The notes under the pieces: generated by a model | Database searches by the model: none | Seen by the model: only the letters and a program-made list of their open reading frames with translations | What the model was told of the DNA's origin: nothing | Shown here: positions 11,366 through 22,460 of the stretch, one piece after another | Layout: each line of letters starts with the position of its first letter | Position numbering within the stretch: position 1 is the stretch's first letter | Assembly: GCA_014529385.2 (NCBI GenBank) | Contig: CM043944.1 | Location: 75,511,884 to 75,575,883 of the forward strand | From: Adiantum capillus-veneris | Taxonomy: Eukaryota; Streptophyta; Polypodiopsida; Polypodiales; Pteridaceae | Length of the DNA: 64,000 nt | Direction of reading: 5' to 3' | Made by a program: the position numbers and the translations under genes

Positions 11366-13522
11366 ATGGTTAGCAAAGTGGAGCAGCTATATGCTGAAAT
11401 GAAAGAGCTTGAAGACAGATGCAAATGGCTTGAAGAAGAAGACCGGATTCAAAAAGCGATTGAAAGCGCTATGCAATCCGTATATAATGAGCTTAATATA
11501 TTTGAAGGCTATGATCCAGAGGGATATCGTGAGTGCTATGTGACAGAGATGAGGCTTCAAGCAATTCCAGAAGCTCGGATGATTGCAGCATTTGTTGAAC
11601 TTGTGAGTGATGATTTCAAGCACCAAGTTCAAGACTATGCAAGTGTATATGCAAGCAACTGGGGTGAGTTTTCTACAGCTATAACACAGGTATGCTTGGA
11701 ACATCAAGACCAAGAGATGGAGCAGAGTGGAAGTGGATGTGACCAGCTAGAGTTGGTGTCTCCTGTAAGCCATGCAAGTGTCAACACATCCATACAGGCC
11801 AATTTAGAAGCAGTAATAGATGCATATCTTTTGCAAGATGCAAATTTATTGTATGCAGATGAAGCAGACATAGTGCAAGCTATTTATGCACGTTTGGGTC
11901 TTGTAACCTTTTTATCTCAAGATAATGACTTTCATGATGCTATCCAAGCGCCTGAAACGGCTCAAAGCGACTTAGAGGATGATGCAAACTCGTCGGCTAT
12001 GATAGATGATTTGGACGCTCCTTTTGATTCGTTTGAAGATGCACATGAGTGTATATACAAGGATGAGGATGCTATGGTTTTGACAAAGGATGTGAAGGAA
12101 AAACAGGTGGAAGACGGCTATATTAGTGATGTGCTACAATCTACTTTTGAGTTGATCCAAGAACTTTTACCAAGTTTAGAAGAGCCGGATGCCTATACTG
12201 AAGACATATACCAGGATGAAGAAGCCATTATCAATGCTTTCCTATGCGAGTTTGATGCATGTGGTACTACCCAAATGGATATGCCTAGCTGAAAAAGTGC
12301 TAATTTAGAGGGGGTGACTGAAAATCTCTTCCTTTGTGAGTATAGCTCTGCTAGTAGCATTGCGGATTGTGAAGTACCTCAGTTAGACGAGGTGGAAGAA
12401 GAGGAGTGCATTGACAGAGTAATATGTATGTCTTGTATATATGGAGTAGCAGATGTGATGCAGATGACTCATGAAATTGTGCCTTATTTAGAGCTAGATG
12501 CAGCAAGCTTTCACAATTCCATGGTAGAGGAAGGAATGAAAGATGCAGATTCTCTGCATGAGGATTGGGGTTCTGCAGATGAAGCTATGAATCTTCAAGA
12601 TTCACAAATCAAAGATAGAAAAGTGTTTGGTTATGCTATACAGGTCGAAGTGACATTAGAGGATAGAGTAGATGAGCAAGAAACCTCTTCGAATATGGTC
12701 TGTGATGGGGGTGATATTTCTTATCTGTGTGAAGATGCAAATAAAGATGCTTGCCATAAAGTGCCTACTATACAGGGTTCTAAGAAATTCGGTTGCCTGC
12801 AGGTATGCAAACAATATCTGAGGCATAAAAGGGATTTAGTTCTTGTGTCACAGGGTATAAATTGCAAGCAGGTTTGTGAGCATCTATCTGCTATGGATAG
12901 GAAGAGTATACATGGTGATTCCTTGAAGCAAGAAGAGGATGCTAGCTCTATGCTGACACCAGAGTCATGTAATGGAGAAGGGTTCTCCCTAGATGAGTGG
13001 AGACATGATTCAGTTGAAGATAATTTAGCGATGAGTCAAAAAGGAAGAAGGGGTGAAGATATTGTGTCAGAGACTAACTCCAAGGAGGTTTTTGAGCAGT
13101 CGGTTACAAGTGACCGGGAGCATACCTACCAGGATGATTTGGAGAGGGAATTAAACACCATATTTGAGAGGTATGCAAAGTTTTATGATGTAAAGCTGGA
13201 TAGGTATTTGGTAAAAGGTGAGAGAATTGATGAGAGGTTTACCATGCATATTTCTGAGGTTTCTCTTGATGTTGAGAAAGGCTATCTAGAGGATTCTTTT
13301 GAGAATGAAGATGCAGATTCAGACTTCTATGCGAAAGAGGTACATATGGATTTAGAGGTTGGTGAGAAGGTTAAAGTGCAGTTTCAAAAATCTTTCAAGT
13401 ATATTACCGGAATCCTGGAAGTGTTTTTTGAAGAGGAAGATGAGGAAGTTATGTCTCTACTTCATGAAGATTTTGCCCATAATGGAGATTTGTACAAATG
13501 TTTTGGAGACAGATGTACATAA
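11366..13522 (+). CDS. Gag-like acidic polyprotein interrupted by one in-frame TGA
   Basis: Two open stretches (11366-12292, 308 codons; then to 13522) lie in the same frame, separated only by TGA at 12290-12292, giving 718 codons in all. The N-terminus has a coiled coil (MVSKVEQLYAEMKELEDRCK) and a region like a retrotransposon gag core (FEGYDPEGYRECYVTEMRL, then ASNWGEFSTAITQ). The rest is highly acidic, with recurring DE(D/E)A blocks and scattered Cys; no zinc knuckle, protease or polymerase is visible. The TGA is either a mutation (CGA to TGA fits) or a readthrough site. The second half has no ATG near its start (GTG at 12314), so readthrough or loss is likelier than a second gene. Protein function beyond gag is unknown. 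Confidence 0.7.
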
Positions 13523-13690
13523 CAATTCCTTCTGATCCGAGAGGAATTAAAAGATACGGAGAATCTCAATTCTTAGTACAATACAAGTTTTTGAGTTACC
13601 CATATGATCCTGGAGGAGGTCATGGGATGACAGGGGATACAATTGCTTTCACAAGTTACCATGAGGTTGGCACATGCCGGAGGATGTGCA

Positions 13691-13707
13691 GGTTTAGAGG
13701 AGGTGGA
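13691..13707 (+). promoter_or_regulatory. Polypurine tract
   Basis: GGTTTAGAGGAGGTGGA abuts the TG of the 3' LTR and would prime plus-strand synthesis. Confidence 0.75.
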
Positions 13708-15082
13708 TGTCGTGTTGTGACACGTACATAGTGGGAACGCATGCTACAAGAGTTATCTTGTAATTTTTTAGATACATAATTATCTTTCCTATAATGTACA
13801 TATGCATATTTAAGTATAATAATAAGCCTTCTATCTCATCCTATTATTTTTCTCAAGGGTAACCTATTCTTACTTTACCATCAGAAAATACTATGGGAAA
13901 AGCATCAATAGCTCCGCCTCTTTACCTTGGGGCAAAAAGCATTGATTCTTTATTTCTACTATTTCATTATCATCTCACACCCTAGCTAGATCCTATATCT
14001 AGGATAAACTCCAATATATATATATTCTATGTATTTCTTATACTTTTCTTGTATTTCTTTTTAAATAGCTACTAGGAGGGAATCATATCCTAGTGGGACA
14101 CTAGGTGGCATGATTTCAAAGATACACTTATTTTAATGCATTATTGTAAGCATGATTACAAAACTTTGTCAAGGAGCAATGTCATGCTTTCATATGGCAT
14201 GAGGTGTCCTTTGGAATCAAATGAAAGTTTAGGCTAAGGGGACCACATGAAGACTTTTGCTGCCAGAAATGGACCCTATTTTGATGAATTTTTTACACAA
14301 GGTTCCAGTCCGAATTGGAAAACGATTTTAAAATGAAAATCGTAGCTAATGAGCTGAAGTTTTTGCCCATATTTTTACTTTTTTATTTGGAGCCACGGTT
14401 GAGGAGATATGATCAAAATACTGGACCCCAGTCTGCCCACATCATGCAAGGACAGCTCATTTCCAACTTTTCCAATTCCTGTTCACACTGGCTCCTCTCT
14501 TCTTGTGTAAACCCTTGTGGGTTCCCTTCACCTATAAAAGGGGACCTCTTCTTCCTTGGGAAGAACTCAAGCATTCAAGCCATTGATGAGAGGAATTCTT
14601 GAGGGAGTGAATAGTAATGCCTAATTGTACTTAGCCCCATTAACATAAGCCCAAGCCTACACTTTCTCCTAGAGGAAAACTAGCCATTCTTGTACGCCAT
14701 CCTTCGAAGATCAACTCTAATCAAAGAAGGTGTTGTACTTGGCGTATCAATCAACGTTGAATTCTCCCCTCTTCTTCTCTCTCCCATCAATAATGGTGCC
14801 GAAGGGTTTCAAGTAAGATGTGTTCTACATTGATGTTTTCTTGATTTCTTGTTGTTTTCATTTTCATCTCTAATCCAACATATATATATGTATCTAATAT
14901 CATCTCCTTAACCAAACCTATCTCTCTCATTCTTAGTAATTCATCCTCTCTAGGTTCTCTTTGCTACAGGTACATCTCTCCCCGCAGTATCCTTATTGCT
15001 TACGGGCAAGAATAGGGCTTGGGAGGGAAACTTCTCATCTCTTCACTTCTCTCATATCTACATTTCTCACATACTATCCTAG

Positions 15083-15301
15083 ATGAATAACCCACATGAT
15101 GATAATTTCTATCGCTTTCACTCTGTACGATCTATTAGAATTAACGTATGGATTAGCCGTAAAATACACTTTCAACAACGTATAGTGTTTCTCTTTGGCC
15201 CAGAAAGGCTCAATGAAATACTTCTATCACCGGATCCCATCATACTACCTCTCATAGACTATAACTTTTCTTTTGACGTAAGCTTAGTTATCTTGCTATG
15301 A
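15083..15301 (+). CDS. Small LTR-encoded protein A, 3' LTR copy
   Basis: Identical to 10689-10907 except for one Ser-to-Pro change. Any transcript of this copy would start in the 3' LTR and read out into flanking DNA. Confidence 0.45.
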   Translation: MNNPHDDNFYRFHSVRSIRINVWISRKIHFQQRIVFLFGPERLNEILLSPDPIILPLIDYNFSFDVSLVILL

Positions 15302-15510
15302 ACCAAGAGGATTTGTACACACAATTAATCCCAATCACTAGACAAAATATATATATTATGGTAAGCACAAAACTACAATTCCAAAGAACAATTCGTAGCC
15401 TATTTGGGCAGCCAAGATTGAATGCCATTAACTCATCTGTTAACCCTTTCATATTACCCATGATACGATATGACCATAGCCTTGATGTTTTCATCTTTGT
15501 GTTATTTTGA
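15298..15510 (+). CDS. Small LTR-encoded protein B, 3' LTR copy
   Basis: Encodes the same 70 residues as 10904-11116 and overlaps the protein A stop by four bases. Confidence 0.45.
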   Translation: MNQEDLYTQLIPITRQNIYIMVSTKLQFQRTIRSLFGQPRLNAINSSVNPFILPMIRYDHSLDVFIFVLF

Positions 15511-15710
15511 CATTTTCTTTTGTGTTCTTTCTTTGTGCGTGTGAGTGCAAGAGAGAATGGGTGGGCTTCTTTGATTGTACTTCTTTCCAAACCCTAGTCT
15601 TCATGGCATCTATGGTTTAACTCCTTCATATAGTTTTTGTTGAGTTCTCTCACAAACTCTCACAGCCGTAAGCCCTGTGCTTTCCTGGCTAGACCGCAAA
15701 TTTCTCGACA

Positions 15711-16475
15711 GCGTGTGATATAAGGTTGTACATTTGAGTGATGAACCACACCCCTCTCCTCTTTGATGCTAGTTGATAAGGATGCTTTTGGTTTGTTTAG
15801 CTACTCTTAACCTATTGAAGATAAGAAAAGGATACCATTCCCATGTGATTGTCTCATGGACATATCCTTCATGTATGTGTTATTTACTTGCAAAAGAAGG
15901 CATGCTTGTGCTCTTGATTAGAGAAAATTCCTCCCTTTGCTCTCAAAGAGATGCCCTCCACAATCTAACATGCGACAAGTAGTGGTTTATTTGGACTCGA
16001 GAACTCGGGGGGTTCACCTCTTAGACATGTAAGTTACCATGTGAGCTCAAATCAATGGGTTTTCTTATTGCCAAATTGTTAGAATTTTAACAAGATTATA
16101 ATAACAAAAGGGATTTTTAATTGATTTGAAAGAAAAAGGAGTCATTTTATTACCTTAAGCATGTAAGTAAAGGGGGTTTTTTAATACCGTTTGAACACAC
16201 ATTATATGATTAGTTTCTTAACAGTGCACCCCCCAAGCTCGGGAAGTATACCCCTATCCTCTTTGATTTGCTAGATAGTGATGTGTTTATATTTATCTAT
16301 TAATATTTCAGATATATAACATAATGAAAGGGTACCAAATCCATGAAAATAATCTCATGGAAGTAGCCTATATTTACATATTATCTAGTTGGAACAGTAA
16401 GCATGGTCATGCTCTTCATAAGAGAGAGTCCCCACCTTTGTAATTAAAGAGACACCCTTCCCCCTCATGTAAGTG
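15711..16475. repeat. Local tandem repeat of a MITE plus ~230-bp flank, with MITE copy 3
   Basis: 15711-15750 resembles the right end of the MITE family. It is followed by a ~230-bp flank (15746-15975), then a full MITE at 16004-16237, then a second diverged copy of the flank (16238-16475). With 8931-9313 upstream, this looks like three tandem copies of MITE plus flank. The LTR element inserted into the middle one. Confidence 0.6.
16004..16237. mobile_element. hAT-like MITE, copy 3
   Basis: This copy is 234 bp. The ends are CTCGGGGGGTTCACC and CAGTGCACCCCCCAAG. The flanking 8-mers CTCGAGAA and CTCGGGAA match at 7 of 8 bases, supporting the 8-bp duplication seen at 2991/3245. Confidence 0.75.
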
Positions 16476-18090
16476 GAATATGCACAAACACTTCATTTTT
16501 GCAAAATTTTGGAGCCTATCAAGTGAAGAGATTAATTTTTTTTAGGGTAACAACAATTGCATGGCTACCTAGAATGATATATGCAAAGACAAGATGGGAT
16601 ATACCTGTAGCACTCTAGTAAATGAATTGGCTTGCAATAGAGAAATAGTGTATGTACAAGAGGAAACACAATCATTAATGATATATATGTATTAGGATAT
16701 ATCACGTTTATCTTATTGTAAATATGAATTGCTTACATAACTAAGAATACAAGTGTTAATATCTTTCTTTTCTTCATTTGTTATCTTGGTGTTTGTAAAC
16801 ACCATCCTCATTTGAGATCCCCTCAACATGAAATTTGGTTTAGTAAGGGCTTGTGAACAAGTCCAATTTTGTTGCTCATTTTTTATCCTAGTTTCTTAAC
16901 ACTGTACTCTTGGATGATGCTTTTGATTCCATTGGCCTCCTTTTAAAGTGTCTTGAATTTGTAGACAATATTTTTAAATTATTAGTGCAATGTTTGATAA
17001 AAGTGCTATTTATTAAAAAGTTACTCTTTCTTTTTTTTTGGCCATAAAAGTTACTCTTTCTTATCAGCAATGTTAAAATCATGCTTCCAAATGATTTATC
17101 GCTGCATATACACAAACACAAAAATATATCTATGCGTTGAGGATATGGCTTTGTGTTAAGGTTAACTTTATGATACCATCCTCTAGTCATTTGTCTTGAA
17201 ATAGGCTTGAGCCTCATGCCCACTTGCTAGTTTAATTGAGGCATGTGATTCTCTAATGAGCTTCAAACCTCCTCTTAATATCCTATAGAGCAACGATAAG
17301 TGAGGATTGAATTCAGGTTTGAGTCTTATATCCATGTTCTAGTGCCTTGAACGAAGTTTGAGTGTGTCCACCTGCTAGTTTAAGCAAGCCATACGAGGCT
17401 CGAACTCAAATTGAATAATCTTCTTAATATCCCACATAGTAGCAACAAGTGAGCCTTGAAATTTCTTTAACTTAAGTTCCAGCCCCCTGTTCATGTGCTA
17501 GTGCTTCAATTTATATGGCACAAAAGGCAATTTCGGGTCTCATTTTAAACAATGGGATTTGAATAATTCCCAAAATTCCTAAATATGTCTTATAAGCAAT
17601 AGAAAAAGTTTGGATTCAAATTTGGTCCTTTTAGCGCTAGATAGAGAATGCAACGCGACCAATGGATGGCAGGCTATCATAATGGTAGCTTGGATTTTCC
17701 TTGTTTTTATCTCAAATTTTAACATTTTCAAAAAATAAATTTTTAGTTGTATAAAAAACCTTAACACTAATATACGTTGTGATTTTCTCGAATCTTTCTT
17801 GTCTCAAGACCGAATATAGGACAAATGTACCATAACTCACACTCAATGCACTTGTGTGCACTTTTTCAATAGGAGAGACTTCATAGTATTCCTACTTATT
17901 ATCATTCATTTGTACTCAACTATTCTGTTGGCATTTGACTGTATTGTGTTTGCGCTCACAAACACTCTCCCTCTCTCATCTGTGATGTGCATCTTGCCAT
18001 AGAAGAATCACTAATGGAGAACATAAGACCTCGATGATCATCTGCAAGTATTAAGTCTGACAAAATTTTCAAGAGCTTTGATTTGGACAA
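16476..18090. other. Non-coding stretch with a degenerate ~150-bp tandem duplication
   Basis: At 17200-17530 a unit with GCTAGTTTAA, CTTCTTAATATCC and GCAACAAGTGAG occurs twice. It uses the same GAGCCTCATG / AACTTAAGTT vocabulary as the 4.5-7.4 kb array, so it is probably a distant member. No gene is recognised. Confidence 0.45.
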
Positions 18091-18099
18091 CTGTCGATG

Positions 18100-19570
18100 G
18101 CTTTCCACCACCATTACAATTGGAATCTGGGTTCTCCTCTATAGACCAAGAAGAGAAAGCGCACAAGCAACGAGTTTGTGAAAAATTATAAAGGTAGGGT
18201 AAAAAACTTTTTCTTATCACGAACGGAAAAACAATCAAATATGTTCTCATTGAACATGCATATATGCACTCAGAGTTGCGTCTACGAACAACGCCAACAG
18301 GATTTTCAACAAACCAATCAAATTGTAAATTTTCTTACATCCATGATAGATTTTACTCTTCACTCGTGTATCATGTGTTTAACCTGCCAGTTGCACATAT
18401 TTATCCTTCCAACAAAGAAGACTGGCAGTCGGTGGATTGCGTTGTTGTAAATTCTGATGCATTCCATGCAACTGTGGGAGAGCTACTCTATAACACTAGC
18501 ACCAGAAGAGCATTGGCTGAAAGGGGGTTTTCTTTTTTGACCACTTTTATAATGCTCTGCGTTCTGTTCTTGGCTTTGGCACTCAAGAATATCTCTCGAT
18601 TCCTTCGAACGACAGTCCAGAGTGGACAGTCCCTTCATCTAAAACCTCTGAGTGTTTCAGACTAAAGCTCTATCAGGAAATACAAAAGTGCTTAAGACCA
18701 AATATTGCTAGTTGGCTGGTATGTGTTTCAATCGTCATGTCCATGCATGTGTTCATCGAATTTATCCATGATGAAGAGACTAAGAAGACTGGAACTATGC
18801 TACTCTGTAAGACAGAGAAATGCCTACATTTTTTGGATAATTGTTGGGATGTCCATGATTCTGATGGAATCTTATGTACGGTAATTAAGAAGTCTATTGT
18901 GTAAGTGCATGATAGCTTCTTAAAATTTCATAGCTTCCTTCCACTACATAAGGTGGCATCGAGTGAATGGTCATTTGGTAGCTTTGGACCAAGGCTTAAT
19001 TGATGACCTGAACAATCCTTTGAGAATGCTTGGGGTATGGTGTGGACTCAATCTGCTAACTGTTCTTAGCATTCGAGGCAATGTGACACTACGACAAGTG
19101 CACAAGGATTTAGAGAACGAGATTGATCCCAACCTACCTCCAAAATTTCTTTTCCAGTGCAACATGCAAAAGGTAGTATATTTTTAATGTAATGCACGAG
19201 GATTTAGAGAACGAGATTGATCCCAACCTACCTCCAAAATTTCTTTTCCAGTGCAACATGCAAAAGGTAGTATATTTTGTATGTAAATATTAATGTTGCA
19301 TTAGTTATTTCCCTGCTGGTTATCATCACCAAATATTGATCTAATCTAATTGTTTGATTAACTGTCATATAGGTGCCTTAGAGAAAGGAGAAGAAGACAC
19401 TGTGCACAGAGATAAAGGATGACCGATTGTTTCTAGTGTAATGCAACTCTTGACTGAAGAAGGCGGCTCACACAATATATCACATTGCTTTGAACTGCAA
19501 ATATCAAAGAAAGTTGTTGACAACAAGCTTGCAATCTGTACTCATGCGAAAATGAATTGTTAAGAAATTT
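18100..19570 (+). pseudogene. Broken spliced gene-like segment, unknown
   Basis: Not recognised. Open stretches on the plus strand include 18264-18665 (with AHIYPSNKEDWQSVDCVVV and a hydrophobic LTTFIMLCVLFLALAL segment), ~18667-18902 and 18963-19187 (GLIDDLNNPLRMLGVWCGLN). The last ends at a donor-like AAAAG|GTAGTA (19173). An acceptor-like CATATAG lies at ~19373, and the next stretch (KEKKTLCTEIKDDRLFLV) is short and soon stops. The pattern looks like exons of a decayed gene. It converges on the H3-Ulp1 gene and may be part of the same transposon. Confidence 0.35.
19102..19290 (+). repeat. 94-bp tandem duplication across an exon end
   Basis: The block beginning AGGATTTAGAGAACGAGATT occurs at 19105 and again at 19199, nearly identical, duplicating the end of the open stretch and the donor-like site. 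It is recent relative to the gene's decay. Confidence 0.85.
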
Positions 19571-19688
19571 CTTGCAAATAAATTTTGAGAACAATTATCT
19601 TTTCAAAATTGACTCAAGTTGTCTTTATATTGGGATTGATAATGTACACTATAATGTCCAATTAAATCCATTGATTAATAGCTCTCAT

Positions 19689-21602
19689 TTACAATTGAGG
19701 GGATCTCTCTTTGGCTTGATTATTATGACTAGAATGTAAAGGCTCACGAGACGGTCTGGGGGTTGGGTGAGGGGTTTGGGATTGAGGAAAAGATTGGACA
19801 GTGGCCTCGTCTTCCTCGGTAAAATCGGGTATCACAAAAAGACTAGAGGTTGAGTGACCATAAACACAAGGGGAGGTAGGTCCAGGTTCTTGGTCTGTTG
19901 TTGATCGAGGTGCTACTCTGTACCTCCTAGGTGGAGCCCAAGGTTGTGGTCGTGGTGGTGGCACGGCAAATGCATTAGCGGCTCCTAGAGGACGAGTCTC
20001 CAAAAGGTTGATCATATTCTGGATCATCGTCATCTTGAATGCCTCCACGTAGATGTTTGAATAGTCTGCCAGGTTCCTTGCCTGCAAATGCATTCCCTAG
20101 CTTTTATGTGTAATTCAAAGAAATCTTGTGTGCAAGGATTATAAAAGAGAAACATTTCACTTACACTTCTACGCTCCTCACCATAAATGCGTTCCAAAAG
20201 AAGCTCTGCATTTGAAAGAACTCTCCATCCACAAGAATGCCCGTCGTCTTGTTTTGGGACCTTGCAACTCAAAATCAACATATCTTTCCAAACACTGTCT
20301 TGGATAAATGCTTCCCATGCAGCAACAGGTTTTTGAACAAACCTACAAGACATAGCATATGGTGACCACACGTTGCATCAAAATCATAGAATCAAGAAAC
20401 AAGTAACAACGTACCTTCAAACATTCCCATGAAAACCATGAGTAGAATTTGCAAGGTACCAATGCTTGTGCTCAATGTTTAGTCCAACAAGACAATGTGA
20501 ACTGATTGCACAAAACAAGGAATTAGTTTGTTATTCATAGTATACAAAATATTGAAGAATAACGAGATTAAAAACACTTACTTTTTGTTGTTGTAAGCTA
20601 AAAGTAAAACTTTCACCGTGTCCATGTTGACTCGTTGAAACCAATCAATGACCTCTATCAGAGAAATGGATTTTGAGGTAAGCACGACTGACAACTGTGA
20701 GTCCAAAACGGCTACCTCAGATTGTAGATTCCATGCAAGGTTGGAAACCAGCATGCTGCGAATTGAGAAAATTAATTGATGAGGATCTACAATAAGCCAG
20801 AATCAAATAAATACCTCTGTAAAAATATTATAACATACCAGAGATCGAAATTTATAATTTGGTTTGTAAGCTCCCTCTCACTATTTCAAAAAACAGCTAT
20901 CTCATCAGGACCAAAACGAAAATACAAATTTTGGCCCTAGACCAAAAGTGCTACGTCAAAAGTTGGACCGAGAAAACTTAAGGTCTCAGTGTTAGCTTGG
21001 TCAATTGCTGCTAACATATCCCATTCACTTGAATCGGTTGAAGGATCTTCCACAAGTAGCTCTTGGATCCACTCCACGTTTAAACGTGTGGCATAGTGCT
21101 GTGTGTTACTCAGATTGTACACCTTCACTTTGGTGACTGGAGGGATTTTCAAAATGTTTTTCATTCTCTTATGAGATAGATAGGTTGGCGTAAGTGTCTT
21201 GTCGTACCTGAAGTGTAACACTCTGAGAGAATTGATATCCCGGGGAATCACTGCCCCTCTGTGAGTATGAGCTGTGAGGACGTAGCTGTCTTGGAATAGC
21301 TCGACTAGAAAATCCTTGGCTATCTCGTAGAGGCAACCCATTGCACTTCTAGCCCACCAAAAATCCAAATTTGTGCTCCCACAAATCTGGTGAACTACTC
21401 TTTGGAAGGATAACTTCGGAATAGCTAGAGAGATATGCCTCTGGAGTTTGCACAACTCAAGTAGAACGCTTCGGTTCTACTCGTACCTTCGACTACGCAT
21501 TGTTGCCCAAAAATTAGGTAGGGTTTTGCCTGCAACTCTTGAGGATGAAGGTTGGTTGTCTTGCTGGTAAACCTTCCTAGTGGTCTGCTTCGTGCAAGCT
21601 AT
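19689..21602 (-). pseudogene. Histone H3-Ulp1 cysteine protease fusion gene (five exons, inactivated)
   Basis: Exons: 21602-20839, 20755-20582, 20501-20415, 20342-20165, 20081-19689. All introns are GT-AG and the phases join, giving 531 codons. Exon 1 opens with a full H3: tail ACTKQTTRK (H3 ARTKQTARK; K4 and K9 kept), then KLSFQRVV (KLPFQRLV), FLVELFQDS and VIPRDINSLR (MPKDIQLARR), 134 residues in all as in H3. A ~120-residue linker follows. Exon 3 carries a His-Trp (HKHW) and exon 4 the Ulp1/C48 nucleophile motif PKQDDGHSCG; the catalytic Asp is not obvious. Exon 5 is Pro-rich. The start codon is ATA where H3 has ATG, and stops lie at 21479, 20939, 20888 and 20419, so this copy is dead. Ulp1 proteases are known in plant transposons; an H3 fused to one is not known to me. 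Confidence 0.82.
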
Positions 21603-21746
21603 GGAAACAAGTGTTTTCCCTGAAAAGCATCATGGGGAAGAATAAGAAGACGATTGAGAAATGAGAAGGTTAGGTGTTGCAAAAGCTAACTCTTAAGAGG
21701 TGAGGATAGAGGTCAAACAGTAGTGGGGTATATTGAAATAGAAACG

Positions 21747-21754
21747 TTATATAA
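21747..21754 (-). promoter_or_regulatory. TATA box of the H3-Ulp1 gene
   Basis: TTATATAA on the minus strand lies ~145 bp upstream of the mutated start codon, a normal plant spacing. This suggests the gene had its own promoter and was not a random capture. Confidence 0.5.
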
Positions 21755-21849
21755 GCACCAAGAACACCGTCATCATTACTAAACATGGGATATGCATGTG
21801 GTGATAGCCACAATTAACTGAATTGATCATCATTATTGGGAAGAGTGCA

Positions 21850-22460
21850 TCACCGCGTGAAGGACACATGGCATACTGCATGTCGACTATGTGCTTATTG
21901 TGGCACAACGTGATATGAGATGGGCCTTGATCAACCAAACCCCCTCCTCGCATTGTGTTGCGGCACAACACGAGAATGGGGAGCATACCACAGACATACC
22001 TCCTTATCGCATTGTGGTGCGACACTCTTGATGGTGCACCACAATGCGCTAAAGAGTGTTGCACCACAACGCGATCGGGACCAACAATGTTATGGAAATG
22101 CCTTCCTGTCGCGTTGTGGGCGTGACATTTGGATGTTGCATAACAACGCGATAGGGACCACCCATATCATGGAGATACTTCCTATCATGTTGTGGCATGA
22201 TATTTGAATGTCGCTCCATTACGTGATAGGGACCACCCCAGATCGTGGGTGCACCTCCCTATTGCATTGTGGCATGACATTTGGATGTCGCGTCACAACA
22301 CGATAGGGACCACCCATATCGTGGGTGTGCCTCCCTATCGCGTTGTTGTACGACATTTGGATGTCGCGTCACAATGCGATAGGGACCACCCATATCGTGA
22401 ATAGATCTCCCTATCATGTTGTGGTGTGACATTTTTATGTTGTTGCAGAGTGCGAGCATA
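21850..22460. repeat. Tandem array of ~75-bp palindromic repeats
   Basis: About eight degenerate units repeat every ~75-77 bp; the clearest starts are near 22257, 22332 and 22409. Each unit contains an inverted repeat with ~22-bp arms, CCTATCGCGTTGT..ACGACAT against ATGTCGCGTCACAA..GATAGG, plus GGGACCACCCATATCGTGGG. It lies just upstream of the H3-Ulp1 promoter. Such arrays resemble subterminal transposase-binding repeats of DNA transposons. The short frames here are by-products. Confidence 0.8.

Larger units (their letters stand above)
9314..15710 (+). mobile_element. Complete non-autonomous LTR retrotransposon with a gag-like frame only
   Basis: The element is 6397 bp, with two LTRs of identical length (2003 bp) starting TGTCGTG and ending TTTCTCGACA. 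The flanking duplication is GCGT, or AGCGT if the terminal A is shared (9309-9313 and 15710-15714). A primer-binding-site-like TGGTGAACCCGACGTGAAC starts at 11323 and a polypurine tract (GGTTTAGAGGAGGTGGA) ends at 13707. The 2.4-kb interior has no protease, reverse transcriptase or integrase, so the element depends on a partner. I counted about 25 LTR differences and no length change (~1.2%), which indicates a recent insertion. Confidence 0.95.
13708..15710 (+). repeat. 3' LTR (2003 bp)
   Basis: This is the direct copy of 9314-11316, with a TATA box at 14533-14540. Examples of differences from the 5' LTR are at 13926, 14335, 15004-15005 and 15676. It carries the same two small frames at 15083-15301 and 15298-15510, differing by a single residue in protein A and none in protein B. 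Confidence 0.95.

Noticed and set aside
20937-21602. Centromeric CENH3 as the identity of the H3-like domain
   Set aside because: The loop between the first two fold helices has the canonical H3 length and the tail matches canonical H3 (TKQTxRK), so a canonical H3 origin fits better.
21850-22460. CRISPR-like spaced repeats
   Set aside because: The units are continuous 75-bp palindromic tandem repeats with no unique spacers, and the genome is a plant.
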